NCBI GenBank assembly: GCA_947175425.1 | Contig: CAMWMR010000016.1 | Location: 1 to 58,165, forward strand | Source of the DNA: an uncultured Porphyromonadaceae bacterium | Lineage (GTDB): Bacteria > Bacteroidota > Bacteroidia > Bacteroidales > Muribaculaceae | Direction: 5' to 3' | Length of the DNA: 58,165 nucleotides | The notes under the pieces: generated by a model | What the model saw: only the letters and a program-made list of their open reading frames with translations | What the model was told of the DNA's origin: nothing | Database searches by the model: none | Program-made: the position numbers and the translations under genes | In this document: positions 35,470-44,703 of the stretch, in pieces | Numbering within the stretch: position 1 is the first letter of the stretch | Layout of the letters: each line of letters starts with the position of its first letter

Positions 35470-36414
35470 TTATCGACTGCAAATCCACGCAGTCGGGAAA
35501 CGCGACGTGTGCGACGACTCGCGCGACACTCGAACAAGTTCTTCGTAACTATCGGAAGTATGGGAATATACGCGGTAACGCCCGTCCTTTTCAAGTACTT
35601 GCGAAGCTATACCATGGGCGCCGGCATACTTGTCGGCCTCGGCACGCGTGGCAAGGGAGGCAACTACAAGACAGTAACGTGCGGGCGATACATACTCTTC
35701 TACGGGCTCTACATCACAAACTCCGTCGGCAGGGGTATTCAACACAAGCACCAACGGGGCTTCATCATCGCCCGTACCAAACCCGAAAACATCTTCCGCA
35801 GGGAGGCGCAGCTGCTCGAATCCTATCGAAGCCATCTGAGGCTCACGCGAATTGGACCGGGGAAGCTGTGAGAATATAAACGCTATAAAGGCAAATATAG
35901 CTATTGCGGCTGCACTCGATGCCGTGCGGCGTAACGAGCGCATAAACACTTCGTTGTCCATTCGTGCCGCTACTTCTCCGGCCTCGGATTCCGACGATAC
36001 GGGTTCCGATGCAACGGCGGCTGTCTCAACAGGAGCAAGCCACGGATTGCTTACAAAACTTTCGGCGGCAACAAATTCTATCACCCCGGAATTCGACACA
36101 AGCCTGCCGGCATTGCCAATAACCGAAAAACCGTCGTTTTGCAACTCGCTGCGGATAGCTTCAACATCGCCGGCAATAATCTGCATCGCTGTGTCGGTGT
36201 CAACCGAACAAGCTCGCGAAATGGACGCCGCCAAAGCATTGTCGCCCGCAACACAGCCGTATGTATCAAAACTTACGGCTCGGCCAGGCGGATATATAAT
36301 ACCGTCCTCAATACGGGCCGCTCTATGGCGCGACGAGAATACTCCAAGCCCGGGCACGGCGGCAATGCCCTGCCATTCAAGCAATCGAATTATATGTAAC
36401 TTGGTAGTATTCAT
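35470..36414 (-). CDS. HU-CCDC81 and SPOR domain membrane protein
   Basis: A 314-aa single-pass protein. Residues about 1-120 match the paired HU-like (HU-CCDC81_bac) domains of Bacteroidota, starting IIRLLEWQGIAAVPGLGVFSS. A membrane helix lies at about 166-183 (AAAIAIFAFIAFIFSQ). A C-terminal SPOR domain (about 244-311, YCLVVASLATRAEADKYAG) would bind denuded peptidoglycan glycans at division sites. The topology puts HU-like domains in the cytoplasm and SPOR in the periplasm, so it could link an internal partner to the septum. That link is inferred. Confidence 0.82.
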   Translation of the reverse strand: MNTTKLHIIRLLEWQGIAAVPGLGVFSSRHRAARIEDGIIYPPGRAVSFDTYGCVAGDNALAASISRACSVDTDTAMQIIAGDVEAIRSELQNDGFSVIGNAGRLVSNSGVIEFVAAESFVSNPWLAPVETAAVASEPVSSESEAGEVAARMDNEVFMRSLRRTASSAAAIAIFAFIAFIFSQLPRSNSREPQMASIGFEQLRLPAEDVFGFGTGDDEAPLVLVLNTPADGVCDVEPVEEYVSPARYCLVVASLATRAEADKYAGAHGIASQVLEKDGRYRVYSHTSDSYEELVRVSRESSHTSRFPTAWICSR

Positions 36415-36458
36415 TATAAAATATTAAAACAATACGCGCAGACGCTGCTTTGCAACCA

Positions 36459-36491
36459 CAAAGTTAAGAAATAATTTTTGTTCCGTTGCAA
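36459..36491 (-). promoter_or_regulatory. Promoter of the HU/SPOR gene
   Basis: Minus-strand TTG (36491-36489), a 22-bp spacer (slightly long) and TAACTTTG (36466-36459). Confidence 0.55.
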
Positions 36492-36567
36492 TTTTACACA
36501 AACATTATTTTTCACAACACGCATTTTGCAAAAAATGATTAAAGTACTGTAGTCTTATTCAACTATA

Positions 36568-36599
36568 CTTGAATTTAGCCCGAGATTTTAGTAACTTTG
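36568..36599 (+). promoter_or_regulatory. Promoter of the T9SS cargo-transglycosylase-uvrA operon
   Basis: CTTG (36568-36571), a 20-bp spacer and TAACTTTG (36592-36599). It lies so close to ATG 36601 that translation must begin further downstream. Confidence 0.75.
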
Positions 36600-36627
36600 T
36601 ATGTTTAACCAATCATCGGCGCCGATT

Positions 36628-37968
36628 ATGACCGCTTCACGCATCATCCTTCTTTTGCTTGCTTTAATCCCTTCCCTCTGCCGGGCAGTGGACTTCTCCG
36701 GAAACACGCTCCCGGCCATTGAAATAACCCCGGCGGCCTCTTCAGGTCTCGGCGCGGTTTATGTTCTCGATAATACTCAGGGTGTGAGCATGGTATACAA
36801 CAGCAATTACCACTATGTAACCGTATACAAATTCAGCAACCTCGGTGCGGCTTACGAAGAACGGATATACAGCATGGCGATTATTGGAACATCTCAGCAC
36901 AAAATCCCGCTCGAAAAAGGCGACATGGGCTACCACATAAAGGATCAGGGCGGCGACATATATATATGGATTACCGACTATTCCGCCCACCGGCTGTCAA
37001 TGGAAAGCATTTCGCCCGCTTTGGAACAGGATTGTGCCCGAACTCTTATAAACTTCAATGGATATGCAGCCGAAATTCCGTATTATTCAATAAACGGACG
37101 ACGCCTCACGCTTTCACGCGAACTCAATGTAAGCTACTCAACTCTCGAATTCGACGAAACAGCTTTTGCATTCTCTCTCGTCCAGGCTGACGAAACAATC
37201 GATGCAATCAACAACTCTTTCTCTGTCCCCGCACCGCTGTGCAACACAACTTTCACTTTGTCGGGCGACCGTTTTCTGCGTACTTGGGGAATGGCCGAAA
37301 GCATTGAATCCGGATATTTCAACAGCATTACCGTCGACGCTCAGACTCGCGCCACTCAGGACGCCGATTTGCCCGATAATCAGATAAAAGACAACAGCTC
37401 CGATGACGGGCTCGGTGGCTCGGCTCCCTGCACAATCGAATTTGAAGCCGCCGTCAGCGATGCTGGCATATACCACGAATGGCAAATTTCCCGATACCCC
37501 GATTTCGACGTCATCGACAACAGTTTCTCCGAACTTACATTCTCCTACACCTTCACCGAACAGGGTACAAGCTACGTTCGCCTTCTCGCCGATAACGCCG
37601 ATGCCACTTGCCCCTACGAAGGCATTGTTTATCAGGTTTTCCTCGGTGAATCCAAACTCGAAATTCCCAATGCCTTCTCCCCGCAAGGCTCTCCGGGTGT
37701 AAACGACGAATGGAAAGTAAGCTACAAATCTCTCGTAAATTACGAATGCCACATTTTCAACATTTGGGGTAAAGAACTGTTCCGCTCCACCGATCCCGCC
37801 CAGGGCTGGGACGGTAAAAGCGGTGGAAAATATGTTCCCGCAGGTGTATATTATTATGTAATCAAAGCCAGGGGCGCCGATGGCGTCGACTATAAACGTG
37901 CCGGCGATATAAACATCATAAACTACAACCCCGGCTCGGGAACATCGCAAAGCCCCGGCGATTATTGA
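36628..37968 (+). CDS. Secreted protein with T9SS type-B (gliding-motility-type) C-terminal domain
   Basis: A 446-aa exported protein with a signal peptide (about residues 1-21, ending CRA). The body is beta-rich and I do not recognise it in detail; residues about 270-345 look like a PKD/Ig-type domain (FEAAVSDAGIYHEWQIS, YTFTEQGTSYVRLLAD). The last 95 residues (from IPNAFSPQGSPGVNDEWKV to INIINYNP) are the CHU_C-like sorting domain that directs type IX secretion substrates to the surface. Start 36628 is chosen because the promoter sits at 36568-36599. The lytic transglycosylase gene follows after 32 bp. Confidence 0.82.
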   Translation: MTASRIILLLLALIPSLCRAVDFSGNTLPAIEITPAASSGLGAVYVLDNTQGVSMVYNSNYHYVTVYKFSNLGAAYEERIYSMAIIGTSQHKIPLEKGDMGYHIKDQGGDIYIWITDYSAHRLSMESISPALEQDCARTLINFNGYAAEIPYYSINGRRLTLSRELNVSYSTLEFDETAFAFSLVQADETIDAINNSFSVPAPLCNTTFTLSGDRFLRTWGMAESIESGYFNSITVDAQTRATQDADLPDNQIKDNSSDDGLGGSAPCTIEFEAAVSDAGIYHEWQISRYPDFDVIDNSFSELTFSYTFTEQGTSYVRLLADNADATCPYEGIVYQVFLGESKLEIPNAFSPQGSPGVNDEWKVSYKSLVNYECHIFNIWGKELFRSTDPAQGWDGKSGGKYVPAGVYYYVIKARGADGVDYKRAGDINIINYNPGSGTSQSPGDY

Positions 37969-38000
37969 ACTTTTTGCTCTTTCTACCATTAATAACAATA

Positions 38001-38927
38001 ATGAAACGACATATATTACCTTTTATGCTGCTCGCCTGCAGCTGCCTGGGTTCCTATGCCCAACAACCCGTTTTTTCTCGTGTTTACAACCCCGAAGTCC
38101 CTGCTAAGGTAACACTGTGCGGGAAAAGCATCGACCTCGACCGCGCCGACCTTTACGAACGGTTCGACCGCGAACTCACCTCAATCGTATACACTCACGG
38201 CACTACACTGCTCATGCTAAAACGGGCAAACCGATATTTCCCCGAAATGGCCGCAATTCTCGAAGCCAACGGAGTTCCCAAAGACCTCCTTTACCTCGCT
38301 TGCGTGGAAAGCTCGCTAAATCCCCGCGCATACTCCCCCGCAAAAGCCGCCGGTTTCTGGCAGTTCATCCCCTCGGCAGCTAAGGAATACGGGCTTGAGG
38401 TAAACGATGAAGTCGATGAACGGTACAACTTGGAAAAATCGACTGCCGCCGCTGCACGATACCTCAAAAAGAGCTATAACCGCTTCGGCGACTGGCCCTC
38501 GGCAATGGCGGCTTATAACGGTGGAAACGCACGCATAACAAAAGAACTCGACGCGCAGGGGGTCAACACTTCTCTCGACCTCTATCTTACCGAGGAAACT
38601 ACACGCTACCCTATTCGCATAATGGCCATGAAAACGCTCATGGAAAACCCTGCAGCATATGGGTTCATCCTGCGCGACGACCAGCTCTATCAGCCTCACA
38701 AGTATCGCATTGTCGAGGTTAACGGCCCTGTCGAAAGCTGGCCGCAATGGGCTAAAAAACAAGGTATAAACTATCAGATTCTACGCGAGGAAAATCCTTG
38801 GATACGAGCCAAGACTCTCACCAACAAAACCGGCAAAACTTATAAAGTGCGCATCCCGCTTGCCGAGAGTCTCAAACGAAGCACGGCCGGAAAAAGCACT
38901 TACAACCCGGCCTGGACTAAACGTTGA
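38001..38927 (+). CDS. SLT-fold lytic transglycosylase
   Basis: Cleaves peptidoglycan glycan strands in the periplasm with 1,6-anhydro product formation. The 308-aa protein has a signal peptide (about 1-20). The transglycosylase core shows the catalytic Glu in [12 protein letters not shown], then [37 protein letters not shown] and [12 protein letters not shown], the MltD-type arrangement. The C-terminal 90 residues lack an obvious LysM repeat, though the end ([14 protein letters not shown]) resembles a partial one. ATG 38001 gives a proper signal peptide; 37965 overlaps the previous gene. Confidence 0.88.
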   Translation: MKRHILPFMLLACSCLGSYAQQPVFSRVYNPEVPAKVTLCGKSIDLDRADLYERFDRELTSIVYTHGTTLLMLKRANRYFPEMAAILEANGVPKDLLYLACVESSLNPRAYSPAKAAGFWQFIPSAAKEYGLEVNDEVDERYNLEKSTAAAARYLKKSYNRFGDWPSAMAAYNGGNARITKELDAQGVNTSLDLYLTEETTRYPIRIMAMKTLMENPAAYGFILRDDQLYQPHKYRIVEVNGPVESWPQWAKKQGINYQILREENPWIRAKTLTNKTGKTYKVRIPLAESLKRSTAGKSTYNPAWTKR

Positions 38928-38951
38928 TTTTTCCCGTACACATAGATACAA

Positions 38952-41816
38952 ATGGACAACTCTAAGGATAAAAACCTTAATATTGCCGACGACGGTACTA
39001 CCGGAAGCATTTCGGTGATTGGGGCGCGTGTAAACAACCTCAAGAACATCGATGTGGAAATTCCGCACAACAAGCTCACGGTTGTTACAGGACTCAGCGG
39101 AAGTGGAAAATCTTCTTTGGCTTTCGACACTATTTTTGCCGAAGGTCAACGCCGTTATATCGAAACTTTCTCTGCCTATGCCCGCGGTATGCTCGGCCGC
39201 CTCGAACGCCCCGAAGTCGACCACATCTCGGGCCTCTGCCCCGTCATCGCAATCGAACAGAAAACCGTAAACAAAAACCCGCGAAGTACAATCGGCACTA
39301 CCACCGAAATTTACGATTTTCTGCGTCTGCTCTATTCCCGAATCGGACATGCGCGAAGCTACATTTCCGGCCTCGACATGGTTAAGTACACCGACGAAAA
39401 AATTGTCGACCTCATCCTGGAAAAGTACAACGGCAAACGAATTTACCTACTCGCGCCTCTTGTAAAAAACCGTAAAGGTCACTATAAAGAACTTTTCGAG
39501 CAGCTCACTAAAAAAGGGTTCTTGAACGTGCGTGTCGACGGCGAGCTCACCGAAATCACTCCCGGAATGAAGCTCGACCGTTACAAAAACCACTCCGTCG
39601 AACTGGTTGTCGACAGGCTCAAGGTCTCCGACAAGGAACGCGAACGCCTCTCGGCCTCGGTCAACAGCGCCCTCCGTCAGGGCGATAAGGAAATGATGGT
39701 ATACGACACCGAAACCGAAACTCCGGCCTATTACAGCCAGGAACTCATGGACCCGCTTTCGGGAATTTCGTACCACGACCCCGCGCCTCACAATTTTTCG
39801 TTCAACTCCCCAAAAGGTGCTTGTCCGCGATGCAAGGGCTTGGGATATGTCAACATTCTCGACCGTGCAAAAATTGTTCCCGATGAATCTCTCTCAATCC
39901 ATGCCGGTGCGCTCGCCCCGCTCGGAAAATATCGCGATACCCTCATCTTCCTCCAGATTCGTGCTATACTCGAAAGTCACGGATATAACATTCGCACCCC
40001 TTTCAGCGAGCTCTCCGATGAAGTTGTCGACGAAATTTTCAACGGTACAACATCGGTTCCGCGATTGGCCGACAGCACGCAGTCGGGGTTCGATTTTTTC
40101 CGTACTTTCGACGGTATTGTAAAATACATCGAACAGCAAAACGACGACGATGCCGGATATCAGGCAAAAAAATGGAGCGGGCAGTTCATCTCTCGATGCA
40201 CCTGCCCCGAGTGCAACGGCGCACGTCTCAACAAAGAGGCGCTGCATTTCTTTGTGGACAACAAAAATATTGCCGAGCTTACCGCTTTGGACATCGACAT
40301 GCTCGCCGAATGGGCCGATACTGTCAGCTCTCGGCTGTCGGAACACGATGCTAAAATTGCTGCCGAAATTATCAAAGAAATTTCTTCGCGACTCCGGTTC
40401 CTCGTCGATGTCGGTCTCGGATATCTGCAGCTCGACCGCAATTCTTCCACGCTCTCCGGTGGTGAAAGCCAGCGAATCAGGCTCGCTACCCAAATAGGCT
40501 CCGAGCTCGTGAACGTGCTATATATCCTCGACGAACCGAGTATCGGTCTGCACCAGCGCGATAATCACCGTCTGATCAACTCCCTCAAGCGCCTCCGCGA
40601 TGCTTCTAACACAATAATCGTCGTCGAACACGACAAGGATATTATGCTTGAGGCCGACTATATTGTCGACATCGGCCCCGGTGCAGGGCGTAAAGGCGGA
40701 CAAGTGGTTTTTCAGGGTACGCCGGCGCAAATGCTCAAAACCGACACCGTTACGGCTTCGTATCTCAACGGTACCCGTACGCTGCCAACTCCCGCAAAAC
40801 GTCGCAAAGGAAACGGTAAAACGCTCGCTATAAAAGGATGCACAGGTCACAATCTTCACAATGTGGATCTCACGCTCGAACTCGGAACGCTAACTGTCGT
40901 GGCCGGCGTTTCGGGTAGTGGAAAATCTTCACTCGTCAACGGTACTCTTCAGCCCGTACTCAGTCGTAAGTTCTATAATTCCCTAACCGAGCCGCTCCCC
41001 TACACCGAGGTGGAAGGTATCGAAAATATCGATAAAGTCGTTACTGTCGACCAGTCGCCTTTAGGACGCACACCGCGCTCTAATCCTGCTACTTATACCG
41101 GCGTGTTCACCGACATCCGCAATCTTTTCGTGGCTCTCCCCGAGGCTAAAATTCGAGGATACAAGCCGGGACGATTCTCTTTCAACATCTCCGGCGGTCG
41201 TTGCGAAGCATGCAAAGGAAACGGTTACAAAACCATCGAAATGAACTTCCTCCCCGATGTGCTCATCCCCTGCGAGGAATGCGCCGGTAAACGGTACAAC
41301 CGCGAGACGCTCGAAGTGCGTTTCAAAGGCAAATCTATTGCCGACGTGCTCGACATGACTATTAACCGCGCCGTGGAGTTCTTTGCCAACATTCCCTCTA
41401 TTTACAAAAAACTCAAGGTGCTGCAGGACATAGGTCTCGGATATATCAAGCTCGGACAACCCTCCTCAACCCTCTCGGGAGGTGAAAACCAGCGCGTGAA
41501 ACTCGCTACGGAACTGGCTAAACGCGATACCGGCAAAACCCTCTTCATCCTCGACGAACCCACTACCGGACTGCATTTCGACGATATCAGAACCCTGATG
41601 GGAATTCTCGAAAAACTTGTCGACCGTGGAAACACGGTACTCGTTATCGAACACAATCTCGACGTTCTTCGAATGGCCGACCGCATAATCGATATGGGAC
41701 CCGAAGGCGGTCGTGGTGGTGGCCGAATCATCGCTCAAGGAACTCCCGAACAGATTGCCGCCGGCGATAGTCCATCTGCACCTTTCCTCCGCGACGAAGG
41801 TATAAAACCCGAATAA
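38952..41816 (+). CDS. uvrA: Excinuclease ABC subunit A
   Basis: Damage-recognition ATPase of nucleotide excision repair, 954 aa. Two ABC cassettes are visible: Walker [17 protein letters not shown] near the start and [17 protein letters not shown] around residue 655, with signatures LSGGESQRI and LSGGENQRV. Zinc-binding cysteine pairs occur at [17 protein letters not shown] and [19 protein letters not shown]. Length and order match standard UvrA. It lies 24 bp after the transglycosylase gene; no SOS-box-like palindrome is visible. Confidence 0.96.
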   Translation: MDNSKDKNLNIADDGTTGSISVIGARVNNLKNIDVEIPHNKLTVVTGLSGSGKSSLAFDTIFAEGQRRYIETFSAYARGMLGRLERPEVDHISGLCPVIAIEQKTVNKNPRSTIGTTTEIYDFLRLLYSRIGHARSYISGLDMVKYTDEKIVDLILEKYNGKRIYLLAPLVKNRKGHYKELFEQLTKKGFLNVRVDGELTEITPGMKLDRYKNHSVELVVDRLKVSDKERERLSASVNSALRQGDKEMMVYDTETETPAYYSQELMDPLSGISYHDPAPHNFSFNSPKGACPRCKGLGYVNILDRAKIVPDESLSIHAGALAPLGKYRDTLIFLQIRAILESHGYNIRTPFSELSDEVVDEIFNGTTSVPRLADSTQSGFDFFRTFDGIVKYIEQQNDDDAGYQAKKWSGQFISRCTCPECNGARLNKEALHFFVDNKNIAELTALDIDMLAEWADTVSSRLSEHDAKIAAEIIKEISSRLRFLVDVGLGYLQLDRNSSTLSGGESQRIRLATQIGSELVNVLYILDEPSIGLHQRDNHRLINSLKRLRDASNTIIVVEHDKDIMLEADYIVDIGPGAGRKGGQVVFQGTPAQMLKTDTVTASYLNGTRTLPTPAKRRKGNGKTLAIKGCTGHNLHNVDLTLELGTLTVVAGVSGSGKSSLVNGTLQPVLSRKFYNSLTEPLPYTEVEGIENIDKVVTVDQSPLGRTPRSNPATYTGVFTDIRNLFVALPEAKIRGYKPGRFSFNISGGRCEACKGNGYKTIEMNFLPDVLIPCEECAGKRYNRETLEVRFKGKSIADVLDMTINRAVEFFANIPSIYKKLKVLQDIGLGYIKLGQPSSTLSGGENQRVKLATELAKRDTGKTLFILDEPTTGLHFDDIRTLMGILEKLVDRGNTVLVIEHNLDVLRMADRIIDMGPEGGRGGGRIIAQGTPEQIAAGDSPSAPFLRDEGIKPE

Positions 41817-41878
41817 CCCGCAATGTCAATGTACTCTTGCTGCTTCACCCCAAAACGAGGTGCGGTGGCAGCTACCGC

Positions 41879-42002
41879 GGAGTGTGTCTGAATTTTGATA
41901 TTATCAAGATTTAGAATAAAATCAAGATTTAGAATGGATTTTCGAGAATGAAAGCTAAAAACAGGCCGAAAAGACTTCTAAAGATTGGCTCAAACACACT
42001 CC
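41879..42002. mobile_element. MITE-like palindromic element, copy A
   Basis: A 124-bp imperfect palindrome whose 13-bp ends (GGAGTGTGTCTGA and TCAAACACACTCC) are inverted repeats with one mismatch. Inside, AAGATTTAGAATGGATTTTC is mirrored by a CTAAAGATT arm. It shares ends and inner motifs (AAGATTTAGA, ACAGGCC-GAAA-GACT-CTAAAGATT) with copy B at 45988-46151. A 15-bp segment, ATCAAGATTTAGAAT, is tandemly duplicated (41903-41917, 41921-41935). It abuts the stop codon of the unknown gene at 42003. There is no coding capacity and no clear target-site duplication. Confidence 0.55.
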
Positions 42003-42656
42003 CTAACGGAGAAAAGCTCTGAGCCCTCGCTTCCGCTCGTAAACGCTTAGTTCAAACAAAATATCTTCCAAATACGGATCCTCATACCCGTTAACCTCCC
42101 AATACGCCTCCAAAAACTCCGGAGGCAAAGGAGGAGGCGAACTCATCGCACGCTTGCGCACCTTCGGCAGATAATCCTCTAACGGACGATAATAATCCGG
42201 CACCTGGTGACATGGACGTATCAGCTGAATAATAATCACGGCATTCTCTAAGTGAATAGCCTCGCAGGCCACTCGCAGCCAATAGAAATTCCACTCCGTG
42301 GTACGAATCCAAATAACATTGAACGTACCGCCACGACAGCCGTACAGGCTGCGTGGAGTCGAATATCGACACCGAAACCTTCTGCGACAATACTGCATCG
42401 CAGGATCCTTTAAATTGTCCGCAATCACGCACAAGTCAGCCCCGTTATATTGATTTATAACGCTCGGATACACATGTTTATACACATAGTTTAGATACTC
42501 GAGAATCGTTCGCGTATAATCCACCCCTTTTTTGGGTGCAATAACAATCCTCCCTCCTCCCGGACTCTTTCGCGCACGTTCTGCAGCGGTTATAAACTTG
42601 AGCTCCTGCTCATTAAGTTGTCGTCCCGGAATAAAATTTGAATATTTGCGGTTCAT
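42003..42656 (-). CDS. Protein of unknown function
   Basis: I do not recognise this protein. Read from ATG 42656 it has 217 aa; an in-frame ATG at 42740 would add 28 residues (NNYSNFKF) that loosely echo the following RKYSNFIP. It is soluble, basic and aromatic-rich, with four Cys (for example QYCRRRFRCRY and YGCRGG) and a Pro-rich linker (SSPPPLPPE) near residue 175 before an acidic end (YEDPYLEDILFELSVYERK). A minus-strand promoter at 42798-42768 and a palindromic leader support expression. The stop codon directly abuts MITE-like copy A, so the 3' end may have been remodelled. The isolated character suggests accessory gene content. Confidence 0.5.
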   Translation of the reverse strand: MNRKYSNFIPGRQLNEQELKFITAAERARKSPGGGRIVIAPKKGVDYTRTILEYLNYVYKHVYPSVINQYNGADLCVIADNLKDPAMQYCRRRFRCRYSTPRSLYGCRGGTFNVIWIRTTEWNFYWLRVACEAIHLENAVIIIQLIRPCHQVPDYYRPLEDYLPKVRKRAMSSPPPLPPEFLEAYWEVNGYEDPYLEDILFELSVYERKRGLRAFLR

Positions 42657-42741
42657 AATCATTGGAATTTGAATTAATGGATGAATGAATTTAAAATTTG
42701 AATAATTATTTAAGCCTCGGGGAAACTTAGCCCCATTCAAA

Positions 42742-42758
42742 AGTTGAACTCTTCAACT
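42742..42758. repeat. Palindrome in the leader of the unknown gene
   Basis: AGTTGAA-CTC-TTCAACT, a perfect 7-bp inverted repeat placed at the predicted transcription start. It could be an operator or a 5' mRNA hairpin. Confidence 0.5.
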
Positions 42759-42767
42759 CTCGCACTG

Positions 42768-42798
42768 CAAAGTTACAACATAAATTTGCGTTTGTCAA
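42768..42798 (-). promoter_or_regulatory. Promoter of the unknown gene
   Basis: Minus-strand TTG (42798-42796), a 20-bp spacer and TAACTTTG (42775-42768). Confidence 0.65.
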
Positions 42799-42887
42799 TA
42801 CCTGAGCGCAAAATTTTTGCATTTAACATTTCACATTCCGAGCCAAGCACCTCAAAACCAACGGTCTGGCCTCGTAAATTAACACAC

Positions 42888-42926
42888 GTTAAAAAAAGTC
42901 GTGCTCCTGTTACGGAACACGACTTT
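42888..42926 (-). terminator. Terminator of the L31 gene
   Basis: Arms 42895-42907 and 42914-42926 pair (AAAGTCGTG with CACGACTTT, plus TCC with GGA across one mismatch). On the minus strand the hairpin is followed by a run of seven T. Confidence 0.85.
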
Positions 42927-42979
42927 ATTTCTTTTTGCAAGCCTTGCGCAGTGGCTCGCAACTTGTTTTTTTTGCTTTC

Positions 42980-43231
42980 TTACTTTTTGCGTACAGCGTA
43001 GCGGCTCATGAACTTGTCAACACGACCTGCGGTGTCTACGAGTTTCTGCTTGCCGGTGAAGAAAGGATGGGAAGAGCTGGTGATTTCAAGCTTCACCAGA
43101 GGATAGGTTACGCCATCAACCTCAATTGTTTCGCGGGTAGCTACAGTGGAACGGGTGATGAAGATTTCCTCGTTCGACATATCTTTGAACACAACTTCGC
43201 GATAGTTGGAGGGATGAATGTCTTTTTTCAT
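42980..43231 (-). CDS. rpmE: 50S ribosomal protein L31, type B
   Basis: An 83-aa ribosomal protein of the large subunit. It starts [20 protein letters not shown] and ends with [22 protein letters not shown], the L31 signature. The paired zinc-ligand cysteines of type A are absent, so this is the zinc-free type B form. The start at 43231 rather than 43309 fits the family and the promoter position (-7 element at 43314-43307). It has its own promoter and terminator. Confidence 0.96.
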   Translation of the reverse strand: MKKDIHPSNYREVVFKDMSNEEIFITRSTVATRETIEVDGVTYPLVKLEITSSSHPFFTGKQKLVDTAGRVDKFMSRYAVRKK

Positions 43232-43306
43232 TTTAATTATCTCTTTAATACGTATTAATTCTTCATTATTAAACGCGCTGGTAAGGCGCCGCTTTGTAAT
43301 GGCCTG

Positions 43307-43338
43307 CAAATTTACGCATTTTTTATATCTCTTGCAAA
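43307..43338 (-). promoter_or_regulatory. Promoter of the L31 gene
   Basis: Minus-strand TTTG (43338-43335), exactly 20 bp, then TAAATTTG (43314-43307). Confidence 0.85.
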
Positions 43339-43351
43339 TTTTCTACCCCTC

Positions 43352-43386
43352 TTTGAACCCAAATTCCTCTTTTTTCTCTACTTTTG
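43352..43386 (+). promoter_or_regulatory. Promoter of the B3/B4-domain gene
   Basis: TTTG (43352-43355), a 23-bp spacer (longer than usual) and TACTTTTG (43379-43386), divergent from the L31 promoter. Confidence 0.5.
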
Positions 43387-43405
43387 CACATATTATAATA
43401 AGCTC

Positions 43406-44089
43406 ATGGAAATATTTTTCGAAAATATCATATCAAACGCCGCTCCCGAACTCATTACTCTGTTCATTCAGGCCGACGTCGCCAATCCTCCCACCTCCGA
43501 AGAGCTGTGGGGCGAAATCGAAAACGAATGTAACGATATTTCAAAGCGTTACGCTATGGAACAAATCCGTTTGCGCCCCGCTATCGATGCCGTCCGTCGC
43601 GTTTACAAGGCGCTCGGAAAAGATCCTAACCGATACCGTCCCAGCGCCGAAGCACTGTGTCGCAGAGCCGTTAAAGGCCTCGGCCTATACCGCACCGATA
43701 CCCTTATCGACCTCATTAACCTCGTCTCGCTACGCACCGGCCACTCTATCGGTGGTTTCGATGCCAATAAAATTTCAGGCGACACGCTCACTCTGGGCGC
43801 AGGACGCGAAGGTGAACCTTACGAAGCAATTGGACGCGGGCAGCTCAACATTGCCGGCCTGCCCGTATACCGCGACAATATCGGTGGTATCGGAACCCCA
43901 ACTTCCGACAACGAACGCACCAAACTTTCGCCGGAAACAACTCGTATCATCCTCACCGTCAACCTATACGGAAACAGCGAACTAACCCACGCTCAAACCG
44001 AGGCTCTCATTATTGATCTGCTCGAAAAATACGCCGCCGCTCACAATATTATAAAACGCTATTACCCTGTCAATAATGGAAATAATTGA
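43406..44089 (+). CDS. B3/B4 domain protein (PheT editing-domain-like)
   Basis: A 227-aa stand-alone protein with the B3/B4 fold found in the beta subunit of phenylalanyl-tRNA synthetase, where it clears mischarged tRNA. Recognisable parts are RRVYKALGKDPNRYRPSAEALCRRAVKG, DLINLVSLRTGHSIGGFDANKI and LTLGAGREGEPYEAIG. Free-standing members are thought to act on aminoacyl-tRNA or amino acids, though this is not settled. It overlaps the next gene, a tRNA-modification-type protein, by 14 bp, which fits a shared link to translation quality. Confidence 0.82.
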   Translation: MEIFFENIISNAAPELITLFIQADVANPPTSEELWGEIENECNDISKRYAMEQIRLRPAIDAVRRVYKALGKDPNRYRPSAEALCRRAVKGLGLYRTDTLIDLINLVSLRTGHSIGGFDANKISGDTLTLGAGREGEPYEAIGRGQLNIAGLPVYRDNIGGIGTPTSDNERTKLSPETTRIILTVNLYGNSELTHAQTEALIIDLLEKYAAAHNIIKRYYPVNNGNN

Positions 44090-44690
44090 AAACCGGGGCT
44101 CGAGTCCCGACAGCCGGATTGTGGAACGCGCCGTTGAAGCTCTCCGCAACGGAAAAGTAATAATCTACCCCACCGATACCCTCTACGCGCTCGGCTGTGA
44201 TGCCCTCAATGCACGCGCTATCGAAAAATTATGCCGCATAAAAGGCATTAATCCCGAAAAAAACGTGCTCTCGATAGTCTGCTCCGACCTCTCCCAAGCC
44301 GCCTCTTACGCACGAATTGACAACCGTATCTACCGACTCCTCAAAACTTATCTCCCCGGCCCGTTCACCTTCATCTTGCCCGCAAGCACAAGCCTCCCCA
44401 AAGTCTTTAAAGGACGTAAAAGCGTGGGTATAAGAATCCCCGACTGTGAAATGGCACGAGCCATTGCTCGCGAAATGGACGGTCCCATACTCAGTAGCTC
44501 TGTAGCCCTCGACTGCGAGGACGAAACAGTCAATCCACTCACATTAGCACTTGAGTACGAAGGTTTTAGCGATATTGAATTGACAATCGACTCGGGCAAT
44601 GGTTCCACAATCCCGAGCACCATAATCGACTGCACAAAAAACGGCAACCCCGAACTCATTCGTCAGGGCGCCGGTGTATTCGATGAATAA
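44076..44690 (+). CDS. Sua5/YciO/YrdC family L-threonylcarbamoyladenylate synthase-like protein
   Basis: A 204-aa protein of the family that makes threonylcarbamoyl-AMP for the t6A37 tRNA modification. The nucleotide and threonine-binding core is visible as VIIYPTDTLYALGCDA, RIKGINPEKNVLSIVCSD, YLPGPFTFILPA and GRKSVGIRIPD, with SSSVALDCEDETVN after it. It is short and lacks the Sua5 C-terminal domain. The YciO paralogue group is hard to exclude, and YciO is not proven to make t6A, so I give no symbol. It overlaps the B3/B4 gene by 14 bp. Confidence 0.85.
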   Translation: MEIIENRGSSPDSRIVERAVEALRNGKVIIYPTDTLYALGCDALNARAIEKLCRIKGINPEKNVLSIVCSDLSQAASYARIDNRIYRLLKTYLPGPFTFILPASTSLPKVFKGRKSVGIRIPDCEMARAIAREMDGPILSSSVALDCEDETVNPLTLALEYEGFSDIELTIDSGNGSTIPSTIIDCTKNGNPELIRQGAGVFDE

Positions 44691-44703
44691 GTCTCTTGTC
44701 TCC

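Noticed and set aside
36601-36627. ATG 36601 as the start of the T9SS-type protein
   Set aside because: It directly follows the promoter's -7 element, so it would not be on the transcript. The next ATG (36628) also gives a cleaner signal peptide.
41817-41878. A terminator hairpin directly after uvrA
   Set aside because: Only a 5-bp stem (GCGGT/ACCGC) without a T-run is present; not reported as a feature.
41903-41935. Short direct repeats as a CRISPR array
   Set aside because: There are only two 15-bp units with a 3-bp gap, inside a palindromic element, with no cas genes nearby.
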